Assembly (NCBI GenBank): GCA_965243255.1
Contig: CBDEUH010000004.1
Location: forward strand, 1,922,001-1,986,000
DNA length: 64,000 nucleotides
Origin: Bin87 sp965243255
GTDB taxonomy: Bacteria; Chloroflexota; Dehalococcoidia; Lucifugimonadales; UBA3495
Reading direction: 5' to 3'
Both the position numbers and the translations under genes were made by a program. Position 1 is the first letter of the stretch, and the number at the start of each line of letters is the position of its first letter. The notes under the pieces were generated by a model, which was not told the origin of the DNA, did no database searches, and was given only the letters and a program-made list of their open reading frames with translations. Shown in pieces: positions 50,891-59,789 of this stretch.

Positions 50891-51262
50891 TGATGAAAAC
50901 AGTTAGAAGCGGACGAGAGTTCGCTGACACTTCCCCCTTGCGCCAACGCTTCAATCGCCCCTACCATTTAACCATCCAATCCTACAAATCCAACCCACCA
51001 ATAATCCCACTGCCAGCGTCCCGACACCGCTCTCTCAAGTCCTCTCAAACGGCTCCCAAAACCGCCCAAATTGCCCTCAAAACTGCCCATTTCACCCCCA
51101 TTTACTACCAAAAAACGCCACCATCCCCTACTTGAACAAGAGGAAATGAGAGGAAACGAGAGGGAAATCGAAAAATATCCGGCACCCGCCCTATCCTTGC
51201 CCCCATCCCAACCCCCTGCTACACTGGCGGGAATCGTTGAATCGTTTGGTTCGTGTACGTGC
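50891..51262. other. gene-free, strand-skewed spacer
   Basis: No supported gene. From about 50940 to 51135 the plus strand is very poor in G and rich in C, A and T, with recurrent motifs such as CTCTCAA and GCCC(A)AAA. From 51140 to 51180 it changes to purine-rich runs of GAGG(A)AA. The start of the flavin monooxygenase gene follows with AAGGAG at 51263-51268. Confidence 0.5.
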
Positions 51263-51276
51263 AAGGAGCCGCTGTT

Positions 51277-52539
51277 ATGCTGATTGGCCATTTTACCGAG
51301 CAGCCCTGGCAGGATGAAAACTCCGGCCTGATGGGCACCCAGAGCACCGACCTGGGCATCTCCAACTCCCACTACAAGCCCGAAATCGGCGCCCAGCTCT
51401 ACAACCGCTACCTGGACGAAAAGGTCTATGCCGAGCAGATGGGCTTCGACGCCGTGATGCTCAACGAGCACCACTCCACGCCCTTCTGCATGCAGGGCGT
51501 CACCAACGTGGGCGCGTCCATCCTGGCCCGCATCACCGAAAAGGTGAAGATCATCATTCTGGGCAACGTGCTCCCCATCTGGGACGACCCGCTGTGGCTG
51601 GCCGAGCAGCTGTCGATGATCGACATGATTTCCCACGGCCGGCTGGTGTCGGGGTTCGTGCGCGGCGGCGGCCGGGAGAGCTGGTCGCATAACTCGCCGC
51701 CCAACTTCAACCGGGAGCGGTTCGAGGAGGCCCACGACCTCATCATCAAGGCGTGGACGGAACCGGGCCCCTGGCGCTGGGAGGGCAAGCACTTCCACTA
51801 CCGCTACGTCAACCCCTGGGCCAAGCCGCTGCAGGAGCCGCATCCGCAGATCTGGATCCCGTCCACCGTGTCCGTGGAGACGGTGAAGTGGTGCGCCGAG
51901 CATCGCTACCCGCTGGTGCTGCTGGCCACCCGGCTGGAGCCGACGCGCGAAGCCTTCCAGCTGTATCACGACACCGCCGCCGAGTGCGGGTACGAGTCGG
52001 GCACGCAGAACGTGGCCTACCTGTGGAAGGTGCACGTGGACGAGACCGAGGAACTGGCCGAGGAAGTGGGCCGCAAGTACCTGTCCGGCGTCAGCAACCC
52101 GTTCCTGGCCGGCAACGAGGGCGGCATCAACCCGGCCATTATGAACCTGCCGGGGCATACGTCGCGCACGTCGCGTCGGTTGTCCGCCGCCGCCTTCGGG
52201 CCGGCCGGACGCTTCGGCACCAACCGCCGGCCCTTCGAGGACCAGGTGGCGGACAGCACCATCATCACCGGCACGCCCAAGACGGTGATTCCCAAGATTC
52301 GCGAGGTGCTGGAGTACCTGCGGCCGGGTTCTGTGTTCTTCTGGGACGGCGACGGCGCCATGACCCACGAGGACCAGATGCGCAGCCTGCGCCTGATGGG
52401 CGAGGAAGTGATTCCCGCCGTGCGGGAGATGGGCAAGGAGCTGGAGCTGTACTCGCCCTTCGAGGTGGACGCCCGCACCAACCAGCCCATCGTGGACTCC
52501 GCCGTGGCTGCCGAGACGGCGATGGGCACCGCCGACTAG
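51277..52539 (+). CDS. LLM-class flavin-dependent monooxygenase
   Basis: 420 residues of the luciferase-like family, FMN branch. GFDAVMLNEHHSTPFCM (about 54-70), GNVLPIWDDPLWLAEQLSMID, and SGFVRGGGRESW are typical of two-component alkanal or sulfonate-type monooxygenases. The ATG at 51277 has AAGGAG eight bases upstream. A terminator follows at 52564-52594. Substrate unknown; an oxidoreductase supplying reduced flavin is not adjacent. Confidence 0.87.
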   Translation: MLIGHFTEQPWQDENSGLMGTQSTDLGISNSHYKPEIGAQLYNRYLDEKVYAEQMGFDAVMLNEHHSTPFCMQGVTNVGASILARITEKVKIIILGNVLPIWDDPLWLAEQLSMIDMISHGRLVSGFVRGGGRESWSHNSPPNFNRERFEEAHDLIIKAWTEPGPWRWEGKHFHYRYVNPWAKPLQEPHPQIWIPSTVSVETVKWCAEHRYPLVLLATRLEPTREAFQLYHDTAAECGYESGTQNVAYLWKVHVDETEELAEEVGRKYLSGVSNPFLAGNEGGINPAIMNLPGHTSRTSRRLSAAAFGPAGRFGTNRRPFEDQVADSTIITGTPKTVIPKIREVLEYLRPGSVFFWDGDGAMTHEDQMRSLRLMGEEVIPAVREMGKELELYSPFEVDARTNQPIVDSAVAAETAMGTAD

Positions 52540-52563
52540 CGGCGACGCAACGCTGACGCAGCG

Positions 52564-52594
52564 CCCCCGGGGCCGCCCGGCTCCGGGGGTTTTT
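52564..52594 (+). terminator. intrinsic terminator after the monooxygenase gene
   Basis: CCCCCGG (52564-52570) pairs with CCGGGGG (52583-52589), followed by TTTTT. Confidence 0.85.
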
Positions 52595-52617
52595 GTGTCG
52601 GCGCGGAATACTCAGCG

Positions 52618-53910
52618 ATGCTCAGCGCCAGCGCCAGGCCCAGGGTGTTCCACGGGTGGTACATCGTCGCCTGCGGCTTCCTGAGCCAGGGGATGCGCGT
52701 CGGGTTGGGCGCGCAGACCTTCGGCTTCTTCTTCAAGCCGATGATCGAGGAGTTGGGCTGGAACCGCACGGTGATGACGGCGGCGCTGCTGGCTCGGGAC
52801 CTGGTGCGGGCCACCACGTCGCCGGCCTTCGGGTACGCCGTGGACCGCTACGGGCCGCGGTTCCTGATGACGGGCAGCGCCATCGTGCTGGGAATCTCGC
52901 TGATGCTGCTGTCCCAGACCCGGGAGATCTGGCACTTTGTGCTGTTCTACGGGGTCATCGGCACCTTCGGCATACCGGGGCTGAGCTACAGCGTAATCAG
53001 CCCGACCATCGCCAAGTGGTTCATCCGGCACCGGGGCAAGGCGACGGGGATCGCCACCGCCGGGCTGAACGTGGGCGCGGTGCTGCTGACGCCGCTGATC
53101 CTGTTCCTCATCCAGACGCTGGGCTGGCGGACGGCGTGGTTCGTGCTGGGTTTCGTGCCGTGGATCATCGTGGTGCCGCCGTGCCTGCTCTGGCTGCGCC
53201 GTCAGCCGGAGGACATGGGGCTGCTGCCCGACGGGGATGTGCGCGCTGTTGAGTCTGAGACGGACGGGGTAGCCGAACCCGCCAACGACCGGGACGGGCC
53301 GGTTGACGAAGTGAGCTGGACGGTGAGGCAGGCGTTGCGCGCGCCGGCCTTCTGGCTGCTGGTCGCCTTCGAGGTGCTGTCGGGCATGTCCATGGGGGCA
53401 CTGATCATCCACCGGATTCCGTACGTGACGGACCTGGGATTTTCCGACGTGGAGGCGGGCATATCCTTCGCGATTTACGGCGTCTGCGCGTTTGCGTCCA
53501 AGATGGCCTGGGGATTCCTGGCCGACCGCTACTCCATCTGGAAGCTGGCGATATTCGCCCTGATTGGCAGCGCGGTGAGCATCTTCGCCGGCGTAGGTTC
53601 GGCGACCATCTGGCAGATGTACGCCACGTTTGGGGTGATGTACGGCCTCACCGGGGGATCGCTGGTGGTGATCGGCCCGCTGCTGTGGGCGGCGCACTTC
53701 GGCCGGCGGCACCAGGGCGCCATCCGGGGAGTGATGAGTCCGTTCTACCTCATCGCCAGCGTGGGCGGGCCGTTGTTCGCGGCGTTTGTGTTCGACCAGG
53801 CGGGGAGCTACGACGCGGCGTGGCGGGTGTTCGCGGCGTACTTCCTGGTCAGCGCGGTACTGGTCTGGCTGGCCGGCCGGCTGCGGAGCGTGGGGGCGCC
53901 GGAGGCGTGA
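52618..53910 (+). CDS. MFS transporter, monocarboxylate/oxalate-formate antiporter type
   Basis: 430 residues, 12 helices. FHGWYIVACGFLSQGMRVG at the start, DRYGPRFLMTGSA loop, and RQPEDMGLLPDGD between the halves, the same interdomain motif as the carriers at 21410-22753 and 61393-62718. Probably moves an organic acid across the inner membrane. Confidence 0.87.
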   Translation: MLSASARPRVFHGWYIVACGFLSQGMRVGLGAQTFGFFFKPMIEELGWNRTVMTAALLARDLVRATTSPAFGYAVDRYGPRFLMTGSAIVLGISLMLLSQTREIWHFVLFYGVIGTFGIPGLSYSVISPTIAKWFIRHRGKATGIATAGLNVGAVLLTPLILFLIQTLGWRTAWFVLGFVPWIIVVPPCLLWLRRQPEDMGLLPDGDVRAVESETDGVAEPANDRDGPVDEVSWTVRQALRAPAFWLLVAFEVLSGMSMGALIIHRIPYVTDLGFSDVEAGISFAIYGVCAFASKMAWGFLADRYSIWKLAIFALIGSAVSIFAGVGSATIWQMYATFGVMYGLTGGSLVVIGPLLWAAHFGRRHQGAIRGVMSPFYLIASVGGPLFAAFVFDQAGSYDAAWRVFAAYFLVSAVLVWLAGRLRSVGAPEA

Positions 53911-53917
53911 TGGGCGG

Positions 53918-54634
53918 CTAGGCTGCCGCCGCCACCGCGTCAGCGATGGTGATATCCCCGGTGTACAGGGCGCGGCCGATGATGGCGGCCTCGGCGCCGG
54001 TGGGGACGAGGTTGGCGACGTGCTCCGCTGCGCCGACGCCGCCGGCGGAGAGGACGGCCAGGCCGCTGTCTTGCACCAGGGCCGCCGTCGCCGCGTAGTT
54101 GGGTTCCTCCAGGGTGCCGTCGCGGGAGATGTCGGTGTAGAGCAGGCGGATGACGCCCAGGTCGGCCATGCGGTGGGCCAGGTCGGTGGCGGTGATTGCC
54201 GAGGTTTCCGTCCAGCCGCGGATGGCGACCAGGCCGTCGCGGGCGTCCAGGGCCACTACCACCCGCTCGCTGCCGAAGCGGCGGCACAGCTCCTCTACCA
54301 GTTCGGGGTTGGACACGGCGGCGGTGCCCACCACCACGCGGGCGGCGCCGGCGTCGAACAGGCCGGCCGCCGTGTCCGCGCTGCGGACGCCTCCACCCAC
54401 CTGCACCGGGATGGTCAGCCGCCGGGTGATGGCGGTGATGGCGGCCAGGTTGGCGGGGTTGCCGGAGTGGGCGCCGTCCAGGTCAACGATGTGCAGCCGC
54501 TGGCCGCCCTCGGCCTGCCAACGCTCGGCGACGGCCAGAGGGTCGTCGGAGAAGACGGTTTCCTGCTCGTAGTCGCCCTGGTAGAGCCGGACGCAGTTGC
54601 CGCCGCGCAGGTCGATGGCGGGGATGATTTCCAT
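53918..54634 (-). CDS. hisA: phosphoribosylformimino-5-aminoimidazole carboxamide ribotide isomerase
   Basis: 238 residues, (beta/alpha)8 barrel of histidine biosynthesis. MEIIPAIDLRGGNCVRLYQGDY holds the catalytic Asp8; the second acid is in LLYTDISRDGTL (about 169). The phosphate-binding loops are VGGGVRS and GGVGAAEHV. Start at 54634 because the N-terminus is fixed by the family. It follows HisH by one base. Confidence 0.95.
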   Translation of the reverse strand: MEIIPAIDLRGGNCVRLYQGDYEQETVFSDDPLAVAERWQAEGGQRLHIVDLDGAHSGNPANLAAITAITRRLTIPVQVGGGVRSADTAAGLFDAGAARVVVGTAAVSNPELVEELCRRFGSERVVVALDARDGLVAIRGWTETSAITATDLAHRMADLGVIRLLYTDISRDGTLEEPNYAATAALVQDSGLAVLSAGGVGAAEHVANLVPTGAEAAIIGRALYTGDITIADAVAAAA

Positions 54635-54635
54635 G

Positions 54636-55265
54636 CTAGCCGGCGGCGATTTGGCGGACGAAGTTGGCGTAGATGCGCAGGCCGTTGTCGCCGCTCTTCT
54701 CCGGATGGAACTGGGTCGCCACCACGTTATCCCGGGCGTAGATGCTGCAGAACTCGACGCCGTAGTCGGTGAGGCCGGCGACGTGGGCGCGCTCCTCAGG
54801 GTCGGCATAGTAGCTGTGGACGAAGTAGAAATGGCTGTCCTGGGCGATGCCGTCCCACAGGGGATGGTCGCGCTGGAACCGTACGGTGTTCCAGCCCATG
54901 TGGGGCACCTTGAGGCCGTCGGGCAGGCGGCGGACGCGTCCGGGGGCCAGGCCCAGGCAGTCGGCGTCGCCCTCATCGGTGGCGTCCAGCAGCAGTTGCA
55001 GGCCAAGACAGACGCCCAGGTAGGGCCGGCCGCCGGCGAAGTAGTCCAGCAGGGGCTGCACCAGTCCGCGGGCTTGCAGGGCGCGCATGGCCGAGGGGCC
55101 GGAACCCTGGCCGGGCACGATCAGGCCCGGCGCGGCGGCGACCTGGGTCGGGTCGGAGGTTACGATGGGGTTTGCGCCGGCTTTGGCCACAGCCCGGGCC
55201 ACGCTGCGCAGGTTGCCCGATTCGTAGTCGATGATGACGACGTCGGGTTGGGCGGAAGCGGCCAT
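54636..55265 (-). CDS. hisH: imidazole glycerol phosphate synthase, glutamine amidotransferase subunit
   Basis: 209 residues, class I glutaminase. Triad Cys86 (YLGVCLGLQ), His187 and Glu189 (TQFHPEKSG). It supplies ammonia to HisF, which is not in the window. The nearby isomerase gene hisA gives the common hisH-hisA pairing. Confidence 0.95.
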   Translation of the reverse strand: MAASAQPDVVIIDYESGNLRSVARAVAKAGANPIVTSDPTQVAAAPGLIVPGQGSGPSAMRALQARGLVQPLLDYFAGGRPYLGVCLGLQLLLDATDEGDADCLGLAPGRVRRLPDGLKVPHMGWNTVRFQRDHPLWDGIAQDSHFYFVHSYYADPEERAHVAGLTDYGVEFCSIYARDNVVATQFHPEKSGDNGLRIYANFVRQIAAG

Positions 55266-55271
55266 GCGGGA

Positions 55272-55868
55272 TTAGACGCGGTCGCCGGTGGCGCGCTCAA
55301 TGGGGATGTCGCGGTCGTGGTAGCGGGCCAGCACGAAGAGCAGGTCGCCCAGGCGGTTCAGGTAGGCCAGGATGAGCGGGTTGGTGAGGCCGCCGGCTTC
55401 GGACAGCGTTACCACCCGTCGCTCCGCAGTGCGTATCACGGTGCGGGCGGAATCCATGGCCGACGACGAGGGGGTGCCGCCGGGCAGGATGAACACCTGG
55501 GGCATCTGGAAGTGGGTTTCCAGCTCGTCGATGGTCTCTTCCAGGTTGTCCACCATCTCCTCGGTGACGGGCTTGAAGTGCTGGTGGAACAGGTCGTACT
55601 TGTCGGGGTCGGTGGCCAGCTCGGCGGCGACGGTGAAGAGCTCGCGCTGGAGGTCGCGCAGGATGTTCTTGACCTTGTCGTCGTCGGTGAGGGCGCGGGC
55701 CAGGCCCATGAGGCTGACGGCTTCGTCGGTGATGCCGTAAGCCTCGGTATGGGGGTTGGCCTTGGAGACGCGCCCGCCGTAGAGGAGGCTGGTTTCGCCC
55801 TGGTCGCCGTACTTGGTATAGACCCGCTTGCGGCGCGATGATGCTGAGGATGACGACGATGTGCTCAT
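55272..55868 (-). CDS. ATP:cob(I)alamin adenosyltransferase (PduO type)
   Basis: 198 residues. KRVYTKYGDQGETSLLYGGRVSK at the N-terminus is the ATP-binding signature of PduO/CobO-type enzymes, with the later AERRVVTLSEAGG region and the NPLILAYLNRLGDLLF helix. It makes adenosylcobalamin, the cofactor of the mutase at 1-1562. The N-terminus has a Ser-rich stretch before the domain. Six bases from HisH. Confidence 0.92.
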   Translation of the reverse strand: MSTSSSSSASSRRKRVYTKYGDQGETSLLYGGRVSKANPHTEAYGITDEAVSLMGLARALTDDDKVKNILRDLQRELFTVAAELATDPDKYDLFHQHFKPVTEEMVDNLEETIDELETHFQMPQVFILPGGTPSSSAMDSARTVIRTAERRVVTLSEAGGLTNPLILAYLNRLGDLLFVLARYHDRDIPIERATGDRV

Positions 55869-55985
55869 GGCAGTTACTCCCGGCCCGGATTGCGAGGGTG
55901 TACTATTCTAGCATCCCGTCGGGGCGGCTATAACCCCTGCCCATGATAGAATAAAGGCCATCCAAGCTGCGGTCGGGGGCGCATC

Positions 55986-56342
55986 ATGGTAACTCAAGCC
56001 CATTATAGGGTCAGCCGGGAGTTGCTGGCGCAAGGTCGGGAAGAACTGGCCTGTGGCGAAGTTCGCCAGGCGTCGGAAAAGGGCTGGGCCGCGGCTGTTC
56101 AGATGGTCAAGTCGGTAGCGGAACGGCGCGGTTGGGAACGTGAGAACGAAGCCGCTCTCTTCAATGCGGTCTCACACCTGGTATCTGAAACCGGTGACGA
56201 CGATATCCGACGCCTATTCTCCGTTATCACTGCCACTTACATAGATTTCTATGGGTGGTATAGCGCTCAGGATGTTGCAGAGAACCTGGACGACGTGGAG
56301 CAGTTCCTGGATAAACTGGAACCGCTGGTGGCGCAAACCTGA
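55986..56342 (+). CDS. PaREP1/HEPN-like helical protein, copy 1
   Basis: 118 residues, all-helical. ELLAQGREELACGEVRQASEKGWAA resembles the PaREP1 and HEPN-like helical proteins. It is about half identical to the next gene. An extended -10, TGATAGAAT, ends at 55952. Function unknown; RNase activity is not evident as no clear RX4-6H motif is present. Confidence 0.68.
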   Translation: MVTQAHYRVSRELLAQGREELACGEVRQASEKGWAAAVQMVKSVAERRGWERENEAALFNAVSHLVSETGDDDIRRLFSVITATYIDFYGWYSAQDVAENLDDVEQFLDKLEPLVAQT

Positions 56343-56364
56343 AGCCGATCCCTGAGGCTAAACG

Positions 56365-56721
56365 ATGACTTCTCAAACCTACCAGACTGCCAGCCGGGAT
56401 TTACTGGCGCAAGGCCGGCACGAACTGGTAGGCGGAGACGTTCGCCAGGCTTCGGAGAAAGGCTGGGGCGCGGCAGCCCAGATGATCAAAGCCGTTGCGG
56501 AGCGACGTGGTTGGGAGCACAGAAACCACGCCGCCCTATTCGACAACATCTCGCATCTGGTTTCCGAAACCGGCGACGTTGAAATCAGGCGGCTGTTTCG
56601 CATTGCCAATGCTCTCCACGTGAACTTCTACGAAAACTGGGATAATACCGAAAACGTGGCCAGTGGCCTGGACGATATCGAGCGGTTCTTGGATAAGCTT
56701 GAACCCCTGGTGTCAGAGTAA
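56365..56721 (+). CDS. PaREP1/HEPN-like helical protein, copy 2
   Basis: 118 residues, same length as copy 1 and clearly a tandem duplicate: DLLAQGRHELVGGDVRQASEKGW, VAERRGWEHRNHAALF and LDDIERFLDKLEPLV all match the first copy. It starts 22 bases after it, so they share a transcript. The copies have diverged mostly in the region around 80-100. Confidence 0.68.
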   Translation: MTSQTYQTASRDLLAQGRHELVGGDVRQASEKGWGAAAQMIKAVAERRGWEHRNHAALFDNISHLVSETGDVEIRRLFRIANALHVNFYENWDNTENVASGLDDIERFLDKLEPLVSE

Positions 56722-56729
56722 TAGAACCG

Positions 56730-56756
56730 TTATCACTGCCACGCTGTTGCTATAAT
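56730..56756 (+). promoter_or_regulatory. promoter of cofE
   Basis: TATAAT at 56751-56756 preceded by TTGC, with a weak -35 (TTATCA, 56730-56735). The start codon is 40 bases downstream and AAAGAGG lies six bases before it. Confidence 0.55.
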
Positions 56757-56796
56757 GCCGTCCGCCATGTCCGACTGAACTGGAAAGAGGTGCGCT

Positions 56797-57555
56797 ATGC
56801 CGCCGGAGATTCGCGCCGTTGGAATTGAGGGACTGCCCGAAGTGCGGGCCGGGGACGACCTGGCCGGCCAGATCATTGACGCCGCCGCCGCCCAGGGCAC
56901 GCCCATCGAGGACGGCGACGTCGTGGTGGTTACCCAGAAAATCGTCAGCAAGGCCGAGGGACGGGTGATGACCATCGACCAAGTGGAGGCGTCGCCGCTG
57001 GCCGTGGCCATCACCGAGGGGCATCGCCGGGACCCGCGTCATACCGAGATGATCCTGCGGGAGAGCCGCCGCGTGGTGCGCATGGACCGGGGCGTCATCA
57101 TCAGTGAGACCTATCACGGCTACATCTGCGCCAACGCCGGCATCGACGCCTCCAACATCCCCGGCGACAACGCCATCTGCCTGCTGCCCGTGGACCCGGA
57201 CGCGTCGGCCCGAGGCATCCGCGACGCCATCCGGGAGCGGCTGGGCGTGGATGCCGCCGTGCTGGTGTCGGACACCTTCGGGCGGCCCTGGCGCAACGGC
57301 GCCGTCAACGTGTCCATCGGCGTGGCCGGATTCAACCCGGTGGTGAGCTACGTGGGCGAGTTCGACCCCCACGGCAACGAGCTGCACACCACGACCATCG
57401 CGGTGGCCGACGAGCTGGCGGCGACGGCGGAGCTGGTTACGGGCAAGCTGCTGGGAGTGCCGGTGGCGCTCATCAAGGGCTATCCCTACGAGCGCATGGA
57501 GGACGCCGACAGCCGGGCCATCGTGCGGGACCCGGACAAGGACCTGTTCCGGTAG
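56797..57555 (+). CDS. cofE: coenzyme F420:L-glutamate ligase
   Basis: 252 residues. Adds glutamate residues to F420-0 with GTP. Hallmarks: GDVVVVTQKIVSKAEGR (about 47-63), the ESRRVVRMDRGVIISET block and SDTFGRPWRNGAVNVSIG (about 156-173) that binds metal and GTP. No nitroreductase-like FbiB extension is present, so it is the stand-alone archaeal-type form. It supports the presence of F420 in this organism and F420 use by the LLM enzyme at 9642-10547. Confidence 0.94.
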   Translation: MPPEIRAVGIEGLPEVRAGDDLAGQIIDAAAAQGTPIEDGDVVVVTQKIVSKAEGRVMTIDQVEASPLAVAITEGHRRDPRHTEMILRESRRVVRMDRGVIISETYHGYICANAGIDASNIPGDNAICLLPVDPDASARGIRDAIRERLGVDAAVLVSDTFGRPWRNGAVNVSIGVAGFNPVVSYVGEFDPHGNELHTTTIAVADELAATAELVTGKLLGVPVALIKGYPYERMEDADSRAIVRDPDKDLFR

Positions 57556-57559
57556 TCGG

Positions 57560-58657
57560 CTACAAATTCAGCAGCTGACGCTGCAGCGTGGCAGGCTCGG
57601 CCGCGGCAGCCTCGGCGTCGGGTTCCGTCGCGTCCGTAAAGCCGGAGACGCCGACGCCCAGGAGACGGAAGGAGCGGCCGGGCGTCAGCTCGCGCTCGAG
57701 CAACGTCCAGGCGGTGGCGGCGATGGTGGCGGCGTCGTTGGTGGCCTGGGGCAGCGTGTTCTGGCGGGTGAAGGTGGTGAAGTCGGAGAGGCGCATCTTG
57801 ACGGTTAAGGTGCGCCCGGCGATGCCCTTGCGGGCCAGGGAGTCGGCGACGCTGCCCGACAGACGTTCCACCACGGGCAGGATGTCGTCAACCGCGCTCA
57901 GGTCTTGCGGGAAGGTGGTCTCGCTGCTGATGGACTTGGCTTCCCGGCTGGTCTGCACCGGCTCGTCGTCGAATCCCCGGGCCCGGTCTCGGATGCTGAC
58001 GCCGCGCTTGCCGAACCGCCGGCCGAACCAGTCGTCGGGCATGGCCGCCAGCTGGCCGATGGTGTGGACGCCGTCATCGCGCAGGCGGGCCGCCGACTTG
58101 GGGCCGACGCCCACCAGCTTGTCCACTGCCAGGGGCGCCAGGAACTCGGCCTCCTGGCCCACTGGGACCACCACCAGGCCGTCGGGTTTTTGCAGGTCGG
58201 AGGCAATCTTGGCGACGCACTTGCCCGTGCCCAGGCCCACCGAGATGGTCAGGCCGACCTCGCTGCGCACTCGGTCCTTGATGTCGATGGCGATGGCGAT
58301 GGGCGATTTGCCGGCGGCGGGTTTGGTGATGTCCAGGTACGCCTCGTCCAGCGACACGGGCTGGATGATAGGCGTGATGCTGCGGAAAACGGCCATCACC
58401 TGGGCCGACACTTCCCGGTAGCGGTCGAAGCGGGGGCGCACGATGATGCCCTCGGGACAGTGGCGCACCGCGGTGGCCATGGGCATGGCCGAACGGACGC
58501 CGAAGGTGCGGGCCTCGTAGGACGCGGTGGCGACGACGCCGCGACCCTCGGGCCGGCCGCCGACCAGCACCGCCTTGCCGCGCAGCTCGGGGTTGTCCAG
58601 CTGCTCGACGGCGGCATAGAAGGCGTCCAGGTCGGCGTGAATGATGTGGCGAACCAT
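57560..58657 (-). CDS. dinB: DNA polymerase IV (Y family)
   Basis: 365 residues. HADLDAFYAAVEQ (Asp9, Asp11) and VSLDEAYLDI (about 105-114) supply the catalytic acids; VGGRPEGRGVVATASYEAR is the steric-gate region, with the gate Phe13. The helix-hairpin-helix VGPKSAARLRDDGV and the little-finger domain follow. No clamp-binding QLxLF is obvious; the C-terminus ends in LQRQLLNL. Start placed at the ATG at 58657. Confidence 0.93.
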   Translation of the reverse strand: MVRHIIHADLDAFYAAVEQLDNPELRGKAVLVGGRPEGRGVVATASYEARTFGVRSAMPMATAVRHCPEGIIVRPRFDRYREVSAQVMAVFRSITPIIQPVSLDEAYLDITKPAAGKSPIAIAIDIKDRVRSEVGLTISVGLGTGKCVAKIASDLQKPDGLVVVPVGQEAEFLAPLAVDKLVGVGPKSAARLRDDGVHTIGQLAAMPDDWFGRRFGKRGVSIRDRARGFDDEPVQTSREAKSISSETTFPQDLSAVDDILPVVERLSGSVADSLARKGIAGRTLTVKMRLSDFTTFTRQNTLPQATNDAATIAATAWTLLERELTPGRSFRLLGVGVSGFTDATEPDAEAAAAEPATLQRQLLNL

Positions 58658-58845
58658 CGGAAACACCGCACTGTGATACGGAAGTCGTCGGCTTGGTGCA
58701 ATTGTACTATTTAATTCGGTATGAGCGCATCGGCCAGATGTCGCGTTTCGGGAGTTTGTCGGCGAGCCGGCCGTTCGCCCAATTGTTCCCTATGGGAATT
58801 GGCTGGGTATGCTATTATTCTTGCGAATTTCCGCGGAGAACCGAC

Positions 58846-59574
58846 ATGGCTAGTTTTCTCAGCAGCACCAACAAAATCTCGGCGGCGTTGGAAGACCTCA
58901 TCAAACACGCCCAGGACGACATCATCCTCATCAGCCCTTATGTGAAGGTCAATCAGAAACTGCAAGATTTTATACGGGATGCGGACGGTCGAGGGGTAAA
59001 AATCATGTTGATCTATGGCAAGAGCGACATGAAGCCCGACGAGTGGAACTGGATCAAGGACCTAACGAACCGAGAAGTAGGGTTCGTTCGAAATCTTCAC
59101 GCCAAGTGCTACATCAGCGAAAGCACGGCAATCATCTCGTCGATGAATCTGTACGACTTCTCTCAGCAAAACAACGATGAGATGGGGATACTGGTCCAAA
59201 GAGATGGAGACGCGGATCTTTATGATGAGATTCTTGATGAAGTTAACCGGTTGGGTAGATTAGCCGAACTTCAGGCGCTGGGAACCCCGAAGAGGCCTAC
59301 AGCCTCAAAGCAATCCACGGTGCGAACCCGCACGCCGGTTCGTCGGGTAGCCGAGTCTTCTCTGGCGTACAAGGCGTCGGGCCGCTGCATCCGTTGCCGA
59401 GAGCCTATAGACATTGACCCCGACAAGCCGCTGTGCGGCCAGTGCTATCAGATCTGGGTGCGTTATGCCGACTATGATTACGCGGAAAGGTACTGCCATC
59501 GCTGCGGCAAAGAGAATGCTACTAGCATGGCGAAACCCTTGTGCGTTCCCTGTTTCAGGCAGGTGGACAAGTAG
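58846..59574 (+). CDS. phospholipase D-like protein with double zinc ribbon
   Basis: 242 residues. A single PLD domain (about 12-140) with LHAKCYI (His85, Lys87) as its one HxK site; there is no second, so it would need to dimerise like bacterial Nuc-type nucleases. A basic linker (about 150-175) is followed by two Cys4 zinc sites: Cys181/184 with 197/200, and Cys217/220 with 233/236. This architecture suits a nucleic acid nuclease. GGAG lies upstream of the ATG. Lower GC than the neighbours. Confidence 0.78.
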   Translation: MASFLSSTNKISAALEDLIKHAQDDIILISPYVKVNQKLQDFIRDADGRGVKIMLIYGKSDMKPDEWNWIKDLTNREVGFVRNLHAKCYISESTAIISSMNLYDFSQQNNDEMGILVQRDGDADLYDEILDEVNRLGRLAELQALGTPKRPTASKQSTVRTRTPVRRVAESSLAYKASGRCIRCREPIDIDPDKPLCGQCYQIWVRYADYDYAERYCHRCGKENATSMAKPLCVPCFRQVDK

Positions 59575-59645
59575 CCGTTTCCCCCGTTAGGGAATGCGCG
59601 ATTGATTACCAGCGCGGCGGTAGCCCATACGGCTACTATAAACCT

Positions 59646-59668
59646 ACTGTAAAGTTTTCCTTTACAGT
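59646..59668. promoter_or_regulatory. perfect palindrome downstream of the AlbA_2 gene
   Basis: ACTGTAAAG (59646-59654), five bases, CTTTACAGT (59660-59668). The same half-site occurs at 59749-59775 and in the promoter region at 61223-61243. Confidence 0.6.
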
Positions 59669-59748
59669 GGTTACGGCTTACGTTAGCGCTGATTTTGCGT
59701 TGCGCCGGAGTGGTGTCGGCGTCAAAAGCGCTGCATCCGTTAAAGCTG

Positions 59749-59775
59749 CTGTAAATACACTAAAAAACTTTACAG
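59749..59775. promoter_or_regulatory. second CTGTAAA inverted repeat
   Basis: CTGTAAA (59749-59755), 13 bases, TTTACAG (59769-59775), immediately followed by a further TTACAG-like half site. It ends 15 bases before the stop of the AlbA_2 gene. Confidence 0.5.
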
Positions 59776-59789
59776 TAATTACAGCTGGT

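Noticed and set aside
50812..51135. A Pro/Thr/Lys-rich protein gene in the spacer
   Set aside because: It starts within the methyltransferase gene and continues only because the skewed sequence has few stops.
55272..55920. Cobalamin riboswitch upstream of the adenosyltransferase gene
   Set aside because: Fewer than 120 bases separate it from the divergent gene and no B12-box-like sequence was seen.
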